From the NCBI RefSeq assembly GCF_000744105.1, contig NZ_JQLH01000001.1, positions 1,302,001 to 1,366,000 of the forward strand: a DNA stretch of 64,000 nucleotides. The letters are read 5' to 3'. Below the pieces are notes generated by a model. It was not told the origin of the DNA. It worked only from the letters and a program-made list of their open reading frames with translations, and ran no database searches. The first letter of the stretch is position 1; every line of letters starts with the position of its first letter. Of this stretch, positions 25,724 through 35,003 are shown piece after piece. The stretch is from Maribacter forsetii DSM 18668. Its GTDB lineage: Bacteria; Bacteroidota; Bacteroidia; Flavobacteriales; Flavobacteriaceae. The position numbers and the translations under genes are program-made.

Positions 25724-25869
25724 TGTTTTTTATCAATCTGTATGAATTTTTGAGGGTATTAATGTGTAAAAATTAAATTTATTGTTGTCTACCCCTATTT
25801 TTTATCGGGTATTTTATCATATTTATATTTATTGAACGTAATTTTGTCAAATTAACAATGTATTTACAT

Positions 25870-28056
25870 ATGAAGTCATCAAGATTTAATGCTATAACTG
25901 AAAGTCAGAAAAGAAATAGTATTGCTATTGAGGAGAAGGGAAGACGTTCTGATTTGTTCGGTGTCAACGTGTTCAATGAAAAAAAAATGTTGCAATACTT
26001 GACCAAAGATGCTTTTGAAGGTTTAAAAGGAGCAATGGATTCAGGTTCTAAAATTGACAGGAAAATTGCTGATCAGGTTGCAGAGGCTATCAAAGCATGG
26101 GCAATTACCATGGGTGCTACACATTACACCCACTGGTTTCAACCTTTAACAGGTTCAACTGCAGAGAAACATGATGCATTTTTTGATCTTTTGCCTGATG
26201 GTACAGCTTTAGAAAAATTTGGTGGCGGACAATTGGTACAACAAGAACCTGATGCTTCCAGTTTTCCTAGTGGTGGAATTAGAAATACGTTTGAAGCTAG
26301 GGGTTATACCGCATGGGATCCTTCTTCACCAGCCTTTATTTATGGTACTACTTTATGTATTCCTACAATATTTGTTTCATATACCGGTGAAGCTTTGGAT
26401 AATAAAGCTCCTTTGTTAAGAGCTTTAGGTGCTGTTGACGAAGCTGCTACTGCCGTTGCCAAATATTTTGATAAAACGGTAACCAAGGTCAATGCTACTT
26501 TGGGTTGGGAACAAGAATATTTTTTAATCGATAAAGCATTGGCTCATTCTAGACCAGATATTATGATGACAGGTCGTACTTTGGTGGGCGAAACTCCAGC
26601 TAAAGGACAACAGTTAGACGATCATTATTTTGGAGTAATTCCTAGTCGTGTATTAAGTTTTATGAGCGATTTAGAAAAGGAATGTACCAAATTGGGAATT
26701 CCTGTTAAAACGAGACATAACGAGGTAGCTCCTAATCAGTTCGAATTAGCTCCTGTTTTCGAGGAGGCCAATCTTGCTATTGATCATAATCTATTATTGA
26801 TGGATGTGATGGATAAGATTGCGGACAAGCATCATTTTAAAGTGCTTTTTCACGAAAAACCATTTGCAGGTATAAACGGTTCTGGTAAACATAACAATTG
26901 GTCATTGGCAACTGATACAGGAGTTAATTTGTTGAGTCCGGGTTCTACGCCAATGAAAAATCTTCAGTTTTTAACCTTCTTTATCAATACTATTAAAGCG
27001 GTAGATACTTACGAAGAGCTTTTGCGGTCTTCAATAGCATCTGAAGGTAATGATCATCGTTTAGGGGCAAATGAAGCTCCGCCAGCCATATTTTCAATTT
27101 TTGTTGGTTCGCAATTAAGTAATGTTTTAGATGAACTGGAAGGTGTTTCCAAGGGAAAATTATCTCCTGAAGAAAAAACGGAGCTAAAACTGAACGTTGT
27201 AGGTAAGATTCCTGAGATTTTGATGGACAATACCGATCGTAATAGAACATCACCTTTTGCTTTTACCGGTAATAAATTTGAAATGCGGGGGGTTGGTGCA
27301 AAAATGAATTGCGCCAAACCAATGACCGTGTTAAATACCATTGTTGCAAAACAATTAAAGGATTTTAAAAAGGAAGTTGATGTTTTAATAGATAAGAAAA
27401 GCTTAAAGAAAGATGAAGCCGTTTTTAATGTCTTGCGCGAGTATATAAAAACTTCTAAACGCATTCGTTTTGATGGTGATGGGTACAGTACAGATTGGGA
27501 AAATGAAGCCAAAAGAAGAAAATTAAGTAATAATAAAAATACACCAGAGGCATTAGAAGTCTTAACGTCTAAAGATAGCATTGCGTTGTTCGAGTCAATG
27601 AATGTAATGAGCCAAGTAGAGGTTAGTGCACGCCAAGAAGTAGATTTAGAGAATTATATCATGCACCTGCAAATTGAAGGTAGAGTATATAATGAATTGG
27701 TCTATGGTTATATTATGCCGGCAGCTTTAGAATATCAAAACAAACTGATTAAAAATGTATCTGGACTAAAAGAGATTTATGGTGCGGCTCATAAAAAATT
27801 CTCAGAAGGGCAATTGACTATGATAGAAGATATTGCTGAGCATGTAGTCAGTATTAAAAAGATGGTAGACGCCATGGCAGATGCCCGTAAAAAAGCTAAT
27901 GCCCTAAAGGATACCAAAAAGAAGGCAGATGCATATTGCCATAATGTAAAACCATATTTTTTAGAAATTAGAACTCATAGCGATAAGTTAGAAAAACTAA
28001 TGGACAACAAGTTATGGCCGTTGACCAAGTACAGAGAATTGCTATTTATTGAGTAG
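25870..28056 (+). CDS. Glutamine synthetase, type III
   Basis: A 728-aa GSIII with the family length (about 700-730). Visible blocks: HYTHWFQPLTGSTAEKHDAF, GGGQLVQQEPDASSFPSGG, WEQEYFLID, TRHNEVAPNQFELAPVFE, HEKPFAGINGSGKHNNWS and NEAPPAIFSIF. It makes glutamine in dodecameric GSIII form, common in Bacteroidota. Start chosen at ATG 25870: a TAnnTTTG box (TAATTTTG, 25849-25856) ends one base before the other ATG at 25858, so that codon is probably not transcribed. If that box is real, the mRNA has almost no leader. Confidence 0.94.
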   Translation: MKSSRFNAITESQKRNSIAIEEKGRRSDLFGVNVFNEKKMLQYLTKDAFEGLKGAMDSGSKIDRKIADQVAEAIKAWAITMGATHYTHWFQPLTGSTAEKHDAFFDLLPDGTALEKFGGGQLVQQEPDASSFPSGGIRNTFEARGYTAWDPSSPAFIYGTTLCIPTIFVSYTGEALDNKAPLLRALGAVDEAATAVAKYFDKTVTKVNATLGWEQEYFLIDKALAHSRPDIMMTGRTLVGETPAKGQQLDDHYFGVIPSRVLSFMSDLEKECTKLGIPVKTRHNEVAPNQFELAPVFEEANLAIDHNLLLMDVMDKIADKHHFKVLFHEKPFAGINGSGKHNNWSLATDTGVNLLSPGSTPMKNLQFLTFFINTIKAVDTYEELLRSSIASEGNDHRLGANEAPPAIFSIFVGSQLSNVLDELEGVSKGKLSPEEKTELKLNVVGKIPEILMDNTDRNRTSPFAFTGNKFEMRGVGAKMNCAKPMTVLNTIVAKQLKDFKKEVDVLIDKKSLKKDEAVFNVLREYIKTSKRIRFDGDGYSTDWENEAKRRKLSNNKNTPEALEVLTSKDSIALFESMNVMSQVEVSARQEVDLENYIMHLQIEGRVYNELVYGYIMPAALEYQNKLIKNVSGLKEIYGAAHKKFSEGQLTMIEDIAEHVVSIKKMVDAMADARKKANALKDTKKKADAYCHNVKPYFLEIRTHSDKLEKLMDNKLWPLTKYRELLFIE

Positions 28057-28126
28057 TCTTTTTTAATAATTAAAGAAATTGAGGGAATATTAAGCTGTTC
28101 AGCGGTTACAGTTTTAATGATTCCCT

Positions 28127-28134
28127 TATTTTTG
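28127..28134 (+). promoter_or_regulatory. Candidate -7 box for purM
   Basis: TATTTTTG fits TAnnTTTG and lies 16 bp before the ATG. The -33 match is weak. Confidence 0.5.
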
Positions 28135-28149
28135 CCACAAATTTAAATT

Positions 28150-29328
28150 ATGTCCACATCAAGCAGTGAAAGATATCAGCAACGCGGTGTGTCTGCATCA
28201 AAGGAAGATGTACACAATGCTATTAAAAATATAGACAAAGGTCTTTTTCCAAAGGCGTTTTGTAAAATAGTTCCTGATTACTTGACGGGAGATGAGGAGT
28301 ATTGTTTGGTAATGCATGCAGATGGTGCAGGTACAAAATCTTCTTTAGCTTATATGTACTGGAAAGAAACGGGAGATATTTCTGTTTGGAAAGGTATTGC
28401 GCAAGATGCATTGATCATGAATATAGATGATTTAATTTGTGTTGGGGCAACGGATAATATTATGCTTTCTTCCACTATTGGTAGAAATAAAAATAAGATT
28501 CCGGGTGAAGTACTCTCGGCTATTATCAACGGCACCGAAGAATTGATAAATGACTTGGGTGAGTTTGGTATTACCATTCATTCCACTGGTGGTGAAACAG
28601 CGGATGTGGGAGATTTGGTTAGGACTATTATTGTGGATTCTACGGTAACGGCTAGGCTAAAAAGAAGTGATGTTATCGACAATGCCAATATTAAGGCTGG
28701 TGATGTCATCGTTGGTCTAGAGTCATTTGGTCAGGCGAATTATGAGAAAGAATATAATGGCGGAATGGGGAGTAATGGACTCACTTCTGCTAGACATGAT
28801 GTTTTTTCAAATTATTTGGCAGAAAAATTTCCTGAGAGTTTTGATGCAGAAGTGCCTAAGGATCTTGTTTATTCCGGTAATGTAAAATTGACGGATACCG
28901 TTGAGAATTCTCCTATAGATGCAGGTAAATTGGTATTGTCACCAACACGTACATATGCACCAATAGTTAAAAAAATACTTTCTAAATATAGTTCAAAAGA
29001 AATCCACGGAATGATTCATTGTAGTGGAGGAGCGCAAACGAAAATTCTTCATTTTATTGATGAATTGCATGTGGTAAAAGATAATTTATTTGATGTTCCG
29101 CCGCTCTTTCAACTGATTCAAGAGCAGTCGGGTACCGATTGGAAAGAGATGTATAAGGTCTTTAATTGTGGACATCGATTAGAGTTTTATCTTTCTGAAG
29201 ATGTAGCAAATGATATTATTGAAATTTCTAAAAGTTTTGGTGTAAATGCTCAGATTATAGGTAGAGTAGAGGCTTCCAATTCAAAAAAACTTACAATTTC
29301 GAGTAACTACGGCACCTTTGTGTATTAG
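28150..29328 (+). CDS. purM: Phosphoribosylformylglycinamidine cyclo-ligase (AIR synthetase)
   Basis: Fifth step of purine synthesis: FGAM plus ATP to AIR. The 392-aa product has the PurM-fold pattern: RYQQRGVSASKEDV at the N terminus, MHADGAGTKSSLAY, the metal-binding DALIMNIDDLICVGA, TIHSTGGETADVGDLV and GLESFGQANYE. It is longer than the E. coli enzyme (about 345 aa), as is usual for the Bacteroidota version. It stands alone, 93 bp after the glutamine synthetase III gene. Confidence 0.93.
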   Translation: MSTSSSERYQQRGVSASKEDVHNAIKNIDKGLFPKAFCKIVPDYLTGDEEYCLVMHADGAGTKSSLAYMYWKETGDISVWKGIAQDALIMNIDDLICVGATDNIMLSSTIGRNKNKIPGEVLSAIINGTEELINDLGEFGITIHSTGGETADVGDLVRTIIVDSTVTARLKRSDVIDNANIKAGDVIVGLESFGQANYEKEYNGGMGSNGLTSARHDVFSNYLAEKFPESFDAEVPKDLVYSGNVKLTDTVENSPIDAGKLVLSPTRTYAPIVKKILSKYSSKEIHGMIHCSGGAQTKILHFIDELHVVKDNLFDVPPLFQLIQEQSGTDWKEMYKVFNCGHRLEFYLSEDVANDIIEISKSFGVNAQIIGRVEASNSKKLTISSNYGTFVY

Positions 29329-29381
29329 CACATACGAATAGCGTAAAAAAATCGTTCTTTTTTGTATAAACCTATCTTGCT

Positions 29382-29825
29382 ATGGAAAGAAAAAAATTTT
29401 TACGAACACTAGGTGCCGGTGCTGCCTTTGCAATAACATTTCCTTGTCTTGGAAGTTGCTCAAAAGATAGCGAGGTAGAAGGAGATATTGTTGCTCAGCC
29501 TACAGATATCGATTTTACAATAGACCTTACTTCTGATGAAGCTTCTAATCTCGCGGAAAATGGCGGATTCATTCTTAAAAACCTTGTTGTCGTCGTTAAA
29601 AATTTAGAGGGCGAATTTGTTGCTGCTACACAAATTTGTAGTCATGAACAATATGATCAAGTACGTTTCGTAAATCAAGATGGAGGTATTTTTTATTGTG
29701 ATGTACACGGGTCTAAATTTTCACAGACCGGTACACCTTTAAATGAGATTCCCAACAGCACATCAAAAGCATTAAAAATTTACAATACATCTTTAGAGGG
29801 TTCTATATTGCGAGTGTTTGAATAA
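29382..29825 (+). CDS. Rieske 2Fe-2S lipoprotein
   Basis: A 147-aa exported protein. The N terminus MERKKFLRTLGAGAAF resembles a twin-arginine signal with one R replaced (KKFL after ER), and the segment ends LGSC (Cys26), a lipobox. The 2Fe-2S ligands are Cys86 and His88 (CSHE) and Cys106 and His109 (CDVHG), followed by SKFSQTGTP. It should be a small periplasmic electron carrier. The next gene encodes an ApbE flavin transferase, so the two may belong to one extracytoplasmic redox chain. The partner enzyme is unknown. Confidence 0.88.
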   Translation: MERKKFLRTLGAGAAFAITFPCLGSCSKDSEVEGDIVAQPTDIDFTIDLTSDEASNLAENGGFILKNLVVVVKNLEGEFVAATQICSHEQYDQVRFVNQDGGIFYCDVHGSKFSQTGTPLNEIPNSTSKALKIYNTSLEGSILRVFE

Positions 29826-29904
29826 TTAATGCGAACAAAACAATCAAACTATACCAACCTTACTTATTCTTTATGAACACAATTACCCCCAATTAGTGAA
29901 GTAA

Positions 29905-30891
29905 GTGAAAAAGATTTTTGCCTTAATACTATGTCTTATGACCTGCTATATGTACGGTCAAGAGAAAAGGTACGTAACGGTCAAGAAGTCTTACGAAGTA
30001 ATGGGCGGTGAATTTGATATTACCGTTATTTCTGAAGATGAAGAGTTAGGGTATATTTATATACAAGAGGCATTGGCAGAGGTGCAAAGAATAGAAAAGC
30101 TTATTTCTTCTTGGGATGCCGACTCTGAAACAAGTTTAATCAATAAGAACGCTGGTATAAAACCTGTTCCTGTTAGTTGGGAGTTATACAAGCTAATAGA
30201 ACGATCCATTTTACTTTCTGAAATAACCAATGGTGCTTTTGATATTACTTTTGCTCCCTTAAATCATATTTGGAAACTTGATGGTACCATGGAGACCATG
30301 CCTTCCTCAACAGAAGTTAGAGAGGTAAAGAATAAGGTCGGTTATAAAAACATCGTATTAAATAGTAAAAATCAAACTGTATTCTTGAACAAAAGAGGTA
30401 TGCGAATTTCCTTTGGTGGCATCGGTAAAGGTTTTGCTGCTGATAAGGCAAAGGCGTTGTTGGTTTCTAACGATGTTAAAGCGGGTATCATAAATATAGA
30501 TGGTGATATTACTACCTGGGGTACAAAAGCTACAGGTGATAAATGGCTTATTGGTGTTGTAAACCCTGATCAAAAGGGGAGTATATCATCGTGGATTCCT
30601 ATTTTAGAGTCTTCTGTTGCAACCACTGGTGGTGATGGTAATTTTATAATGTCTGGCAATAATAAATACACTCACATTATAGACCCTAGAACAGGATATC
30701 CTGCTACGGGTATCAATAGTGTGTCGGTTTTTGCAAAAAGTGCAGAAACATCAGATGCCTTAGCTACTTCTATATTTGTCATGGGGCTTGATGCAGGGCT
30801 TGCTTTGATTAATCAATTGGGTGATACCGAGATAATCATAGTTGATAGTGCCAATAAAATGCACAAAAGTAACGGGGTCTTACTTAATTAG
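29905..30891 (+). CDS. apbE: FAD:protein FMN transferase (ApbE family)
   Basis: A 328-aa exported protein, GTG start at 29905 (next codons AAA AAG ATT), signal peptide ending CYMYGQ. ApbE blocks: YEVMGGEFDITV, ISSWDADSETSLINKNAG, GAFDITFAPL, ISFGGIGKGFAADKA, SSVATTGGDGNF and THIIDPRTGYPATG with the metal-binding Asp. The family transfers FMN from FAD to threonine of exported or membrane redox proteins (NqrB/C, RnfG). No such target is in the window. It lies 79 bp behind the Rieske gene. Confidence 0.92.
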   Translation: MKKIFALILCLMTCYMYGQEKRYVTVKKSYEVMGGEFDITVISEDEELGYIYIQEALAEVQRIEKLISSWDADSETSLINKNAGIKPVPVSWELYKLIERSILLSEITNGAFDITFAPLNHIWKLDGTMETMPSSTEVREVKNKVGYKNIVLNSKNQTVFLNKRGMRISFGGIGKGFAADKAKALLVSNDVKAGIINIDGDITTWGTKATGDKWLIGVVNPDQKGSISSWIPILESSVATTGGDGNFIMSGNNKYTHIIDPRTGYPATGINSVSVFAKSAETSDALATSIFVMGLDAGLALINQLGDTEIIIVDSANKMHKSNGVLLN

Positions 30892-30948
30892 ATTTCAATT
30901 TTTAATTCTTACCGTAATAATCCCCTTAGGGTGTCTATTATTTTATTG

Positions 30949-30956
30949 TAAATTTG
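30949..30956 (+). promoter_or_regulatory. Candidate -7 box for prfA-pyrF
   Basis: TAAATTTG fits TAnnTTTG, 22 bp before the prfA ATG. The -33 element is not clear. Confidence 0.5.
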
Positions 30957-30977
30957 CCATACAAGTGAAGTAAGCAT

Positions 30978-32054
30978 ATGATAGACAAGTTAAACATAGT
31001 AAAACAACGTTTTGATGAGGTTTCAGACCTTATAATTCAGCCGGATATCATATCCGATCAGAGTAAATATGTAAAGCTCACAAAAGAATACAAGGATCTT
31101 AAAGATTTAATGGATAAGCGAGAAGAATATCTTGAGCTTACGAATAATATTGCCGAAGCGGAGGAGATTATTGCTGACGGAAGTGATGCGGAAATGCTGG
31201 AAATGGCAAAAATGCAAATGGATGAAGCTAAAGCTGGTTTGCCAAAGCTAGAAGAGGATATAAAACTGATGTTGATCCCTAAAGATCCTGAAGATGCAAA
31301 AGATGTAGTTGTTGAAATTAGAGCAGGAACGGGTGGTGATGAAGCAAGTATATTTGCGGGCGATCTCTTTAGAATGTATACGAAGTATTGTGAAGGTAAA
31401 GGGTGGAAAACTAACGTGATCGACCTTAGTGAAGGTACTAGTGGTGGTTATAAAGAAATACAATTTGAAGTTTCTGGAGCTAACGTTTATGGAACGTTAA
31501 AGTTTGAAGCGGGTGTTCACCGTGTGCAGCGTGTTCCACAAACAGAAACCCAAGGTAGAGTACATACTAGTGCAGCTACAGTGATGGTTCTGCCAGAAGC
31601 GGAAGATTTTGATGTGCAAATAGATCCAAAAGATGTGAGAATAGATTTCTTCTGTTCTTCAGGACCTGGAGGTCAGTCTGTAAACACAACATATTCTGCT
31701 GTTCGTTTAACGCACATACCAACCGGATTGATAGCGCAGTGTCAAGATCAAAAATCACAGCATAAGAATAAGGATAAGGCATTTAGGGTACTTCGTTCTA
31801 GATTGTATGATTTAGAATTGGCTAAGAAACAAGAAGAAGATGCCGCTAAACGAAACTCTCAAGTTAGTAGTGGTGACCGTTCTGCAAAGATTAGAACGTA
31901 TAACTACCCTCAGGGTAGGGTTACCGATCACCGTATTGGTCTTACGTTATATGATTTGTCTAATATTATAGATGGAGATATTCAAAGAATAATAGACGAA
32001 TTAAGTTTTGTAGAGAATACAGAGAAATTGAGGGAAGCCTCTGAGATATTTTAA
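30978..32054 (+). CDS. prfA: Peptide chain release factor 1
   Basis: A 358-aa class-I release factor for UAA and UAG. The GGQ tripeptide is at residues 231-233 (SSGPGGQSVN), and the stop-codon-recognition PxT motif is PQT at 187-189 in RVPQTETQGR, the same place as PAT in E. coli RF1. The PxT form separates it from RF2 (SPF). The C terminus is IQRIIDELSFVENTEKLREASEIF-like, as in the family (about 360 aa). pyrF follows after 3 bp, so the two are co-transcribed. Confidence 0.96.
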   Translation: MIDKLNIVKQRFDEVSDLIIQPDIISDQSKYVKLTKEYKDLKDLMDKREEYLELTNNIAEAEEIIADGSDAEMLEMAKMQMDEAKAGLPKLEEDIKLMLIPKDPEDAKDVVVEIRAGTGGDEASIFAGDLFRMYTKYCEGKGWKTNVIDLSEGTSGGYKEIQFEVSGANVYGTLKFEAGVHRVQRVPQTETQGRVHTSAATVMVLPEAEDFDVQIDPKDVRIDFFCSSGPGGQSVNTTYSAVRLTHIPTGLIAQCQDQKSQHKNKDKAFRVLRSRLYDLELAKKQEEDAAKRNSQVSSGDRSAKIRTYNYPQGRVTDHRIGLTLYDLSNIIDGDIQRIIDELSFVENTEKLREASEIF

Positions 32055-32057
32055 GTT

Positions 32058-32879
32058 ATGACCACTCAAGAGTTAGTTGCCCAAATACATAAAAAACAAT
32101 CTTTTTTATGTATTGGTTTAGATACGGATCTAGAAAAGATTCCTTCATACTTGTTGGAAGATGACGATCCTATTTTTGCGTTCAACAAAGCCATAATTGA
32201 TGCAACCCATGATTTGTGCGTAGCTTATAAGCCTAATATTGCTTTTTATGAAGCATACGGAGTTCAAGGCTGGTCGGCATTACGTAAGACTATCAAATAC
32301 TTAAACGAAAACTATCCTGATATATTTACCATTGCAGATGCAAAAAGAGGAGATATAGGGAACACTTCTACCAGATATGCCAAGGCATTTTTTGAAGATT
32401 TAAATTTTGATTCTATTACTATAGCTCCCTATATGGGGAGAGACTCCGTTGAACCTTTTTTAGCGTTTAAGGATAAGCACACTATTTTACTTGCGTTAAC
32501 TTCTAATCAAGGTGCTTTTGATTTGCAAACTAAAAAGATAGAGGGTAAAGAACTGTATAAAGAAGTATTATCGGTATCTACAACATATGAGGGAGCTGAG
32601 AACCTGATGTATGTGGTTGGTGCTACTAAAGCTGAATATCTTACCGAAATACGTGAAATTGTACCAAATAGCTTCTTACTAGTACCTGGAGTAGGGGCAC
32701 AAGGTGGAAGTCTTGAAGAAGTTTGTAAGTACGGAATGTCTAAAAATGTGGGGCTACTTATAAATTCTTCCCGTGGAATAATTTATGCATCTGATCAAGA
32801 GAACTTTGCAGATGCTGCTAAAGCCAAGGCAAAAGAGTTACAGCAGGCAATGAAAACGCAACTAGAAAAATTAAACTAA
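32058..32879 (+). CDS. pyrF: Orotidine 5'-phosphate decarboxylase
   Basis: Last step of UMP synthesis. The 273-aa product has the longer (type 2) form: FLCIGLDTDLEKIP at the start, catalytic IADAKRGDIGNTSTRYA, and phosphate-binding LVPGVGAQGGSLEE and NSSRGIIYAS. It starts 3 bp after the prfA stop. Its last 9 bp overlap the end of the convergent small gene downstream. Confidence 0.95.
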   Translation: MTTQELVAQIHKKQSFLCIGLDTDLEKIPSYLLEDDDPIFAFNKAIIDATHDLCVAYKPNIAFYEAYGVQGWSALRKTIKYLNENYPDIFTIADAKRGDIGNTSTRYAKAFFEDLNFDSITIAPYMGRDSVEPFLAFKDKHTILLALTSNQGAFDLQTKKIEGKELYKEVLSVSTTYEGAENLMYVVGATKAEYLTEIREIVPNSFLLVPGVGAQGGSLEEVCKYGMSKNVGLLINSSRGIIYASDQENFADAAKAKAKELQQAMKTQLEKLN

Positions 32880-33062
32880 ATCTTCTAAAGTTTTTTTAAT
32901 TCTTTGTGCTTTTAATTCGAAGAATTCTCCCAGTTGAGTATTTGACTGAATGTGTGAAGCTTTTTCGATAAACGTCTGATATTGATACTCTAATAAGCTA
33001 ATAATATCATTATTTGCTTCCATTGGTGTTACTGATCCTACCTTGCAATACTGCTTGTTCAT
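32871..33062 (-). CDS. Hypothetical protein, 63 aa
   Basis: A soluble, helical, Gln/Glu-rich protein with no recognised motif (EYQYQTFIEKASHIQSN, FELKAQRIKKTLEDLV). Support for it being real: a TAnnTTTG box (TATATTTG, 33091-33084) 22 bp upstream on its own strand and normal codon use. It converges on pyrF with a 9-bp overlap. The remaining gap to 33287 shows nothing else. Confidence 0.6.
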   Translation of the reverse strand: MNKQYCKVGSVTPMEANNDIISLLEYQYQTFIEKASHIQSNTQLGEFFELKAQRIKKTLEDLV

Positions 33063-33083
33063 TATACTATATTTATGTTCTTA

Positions 33084-33091
33084 CAAATATA
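33084..33091 (-). promoter_or_regulatory. Candidate -7 box for the 63-aa gene
   Basis: Minus-strand TATATTTG; transcription would begin about 14 nt before the ATG. No matching -33 element. Confidence 0.45.
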
Positions 33092-33287
33092 CGTTCAGAA
33101 TCAAGTTTTGGACGTGGGTATGTTGGGCTGTACATCTAATTAATAGGTAATATGTCTTTTTTTTAACATATATGTAGATGAAAACTTAAAAGGATGTTGA
33201 TTTTGAGCGAAATTTCATTATCCTAAATGTTATATCAAAAAGAATTAATACATTGTAAATTAACCGTGTCTTAAATAAAAATTTCAT

Positions 33288-34070
33288 TTGCTACATTATA
33301 TAACGTATCAACATAAAACAGCTACTACGTGGGTTACATTTGTACATGGTGCAGGTGGTAGTTCTTCTATTTGGTATAAACAGATACGAGAGTTTAAAAA
33401 ACATTTTAATGTACTACTTTTAGATTTGAGAGGTCATGGTAATTCAAAACCTAGTCTTAAGAATGTTTTTGATGAGAAATACACGTTTGATGTCATTACA
33501 AATGATATTGTTGAGGTGATTGATCATGAAAAGATTGAGAAATCGCATTTTGTTGGTATTTCCTTAGGAACAATACTCATTAGAAACTTAGCGGAAAACC
33601 ATCCTGAACGGGTAGAAAGTATGGTGATGGGTGGTGCTATCATGAAATTGAACCTGCGTTCTCAAATATTGATAAAGCTTGGCATTATCTTTAAAAGCGT
33701 AATACCCTATTTATGGCTCTATAAATTCTTTGCGTTTATTATAATGCCAAATAAGAACCATAGGGAGTCTAGGTTGCTCTTTGTTCGTGAAGCAAAGAAG
33801 TTATATCAAAAAGAATTTATTAGATGGTTTAAGCTTACATCAGAGATTAATCCATTACTGCAGTTTTTTAGATCTGCAGATATTAAAATACCTACACTTT
33901 ATGTTATGGGAGAGGAAGATTATTTATTTCTGCCAAGCATACGTAAGATAGCAAAATCCCATCAACATTCGCAATTGATAGTAGTTGAAGACTGTGGTCA
34001 CGTAGTAAATGTTGAACAGCCTAACTTTTTTAATGAGAAAGTGGTGGCTTATTTGTTAGGTAAGAATTAA
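33288..34070 (+). CDS. Alpha/beta-hydrolase, cytoplasmic
   Basis: A 260-aa hydrolase of the alpha/beta fold: oxyanion region TFVHGAGGSSSIW, LLLDLRGHGNS, nucleophile Ser in VGISLGTI, acid in MGEEDYLF and His in VEDCGHVVNVEQP. All three triad positions are present. The start is TTG 33288, the only usable start after an in-frame stop at 33276; an ATG is absent until well inside the fold. No signal peptide. Substrate unknown (families of this look include MhpC/RsbQ-type esterases). Followed by a strong terminator. Confidence 0.82.
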   Translation: MLHYITYQHKTATTWVTFVHGAGGSSSIWYKQIREFKKHFNVLLLDLRGHGNSKPSLKNVFDEKYTFDVITNDIVEVIDHEKIEKSHFVGISLGTILIRNLAENHPERVESMVMGGAIMKLNLRSQILIKLGIIFKSVIPYLWLYKFFAFIIMPNKNHRESRLLFVREAKKLYQKEFIRWFKLTSEINPLLQFFRSADIKIPTLYVMGEEDYLFLPSIRKIAKSHQHSQLIVVEDCGHVVNVEQPNFFNEKVVAYLLGKN

Positions 34071-34129
34071 TGATGAATTAATTTATAGTAAGTGACTACA
34101 AATTGCTTTTGATTTGATATTAAAACAAA

Positions 34130-34153
34130 AAAACCGGTGCTCCCACCGGTTTT
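34130..34153 (+). terminator. Intrinsic terminator after alpha/beta-hydrolase
   Basis: AAAACCGGTG pairs with CACCGGTTTT around a CTCC loop, followed by T. A (TAAC)4 tract at 34154-34169 comes directly after it. Confidence 0.88.
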
Positions 34154-34255
34154 TAACTAACTAACTAACTCAAAAAATTGAAAATGAATGCTTTAATACT
34201 GTCCTCTAGTTTTTAACGCATAACTTTTTAAGTTATTGTAAGAGTTCTTAAAATT

Positions 34256-34972
34256 CTACTTTTTATCTTGTAGAGCAAATACTTTTTTAAGTACATCTGT
34301 TGTTCTAGATGAATATTTTGTTCTAATTTCCTTTTCTTCTACAGCTATCATTTTATAAACTCCTGATAATGCTTCTTCAGTAACATAGTCTGTTAAATCA
34401 GGATTAACATTATTTGTAAGTGGTATGGAATTGTACTTTGTAATGATTGAGCTCCATATTTTATCGGCACCAACTTTTTTAAATGACTCACTTATTACAG
34501 GATTAAATTTTGAGTACAACTCTGTATTGGTTTTGGTTTCTAAATAAGTAGTTGCAGCATCATTACTACCTAATAATATGTTCTTGGCGTCTGCGAAAGA
34601 CATTTCTTTGACGGCATTAACGAAAATAGGTGTTGCTTCAGAAACAGCATCTTCAGCTGCGCGATTTAAAACTTTTAATCCTTCATCTGCTAAGCTACCC
34701 AAACCTATATCACGTAAAGTCTTATCTACCTTTTGTAAATCTTCTGGTAAAAGAATTTTTACTAATTCATTTTTATAGAAACCATCGGTAGCGGTTAATT
34801 TACTTACCTGTTTTTCAATACCTAGGTCAAGAGCCTCTTTTAATCCGTTCGCAATTGTTTCGTTACTTAAAACGCCTTCTGTAGATGTTGGTAATTGATT
34901 TACTACTTGTTGTAATTCTGCACATGAAACTATAAATAGCACGCAGATGGATAAGCTTATTTTTTTAATCAT
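34256..34972 (-). CDS. DUF4197-type lipoprotein
   Basis: A 238-aa lipoprotein (lipobox FIVSC) that is almost wholly helical. The pattern SNETIANGLKEALDLGIEKQVSKL, DGFYKN, ILLPEDLQKVDKTLRDIGLG and SFADAKNILLGSNDAATTYLETKT matches the DUF4197 family. Its function is unknown; members sit in the periplasm or on the membrane. It is 31 bp downstream of purU on the same strand and may be transcribed with it. Confidence 0.85.
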   Translation of the reverse strand: MIKKISLSICVLFIVSCAELQQVVNQLPTSTEGVLSNETIANGLKEALDLGIEKQVSKLTATDGFYKNELVKILLPEDLQKVDKTLRDIGLGSLADEGLKVLNRAAEDAVSEATPIFVNAVKEMSFADAKNILLGSNDAATTYLETKTNTELYSKFNPVISESFKKVGADKIWSSIITKYNSIPLTNNVNPDLTDYVTEEALSGVYKMIAVEEKEIRTKYSSRTTDVLKKVFALQDKK

Positions 34973-35003
34973 CTTTTTAAAATTTATTTAGGGTCTACTG
35001 TAC

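Noticed and set aside
34154..34169. (TAAC)4 tetranucleotide tract as a phase-variation site
   Set aside because: It lies after a terminator in non-coding DNA and only four units long; no gene depends on it.
34184..34216. Ten-codon frame after the terminator
   Set aside because: Too short, no family or regulatory logic; likely chance.
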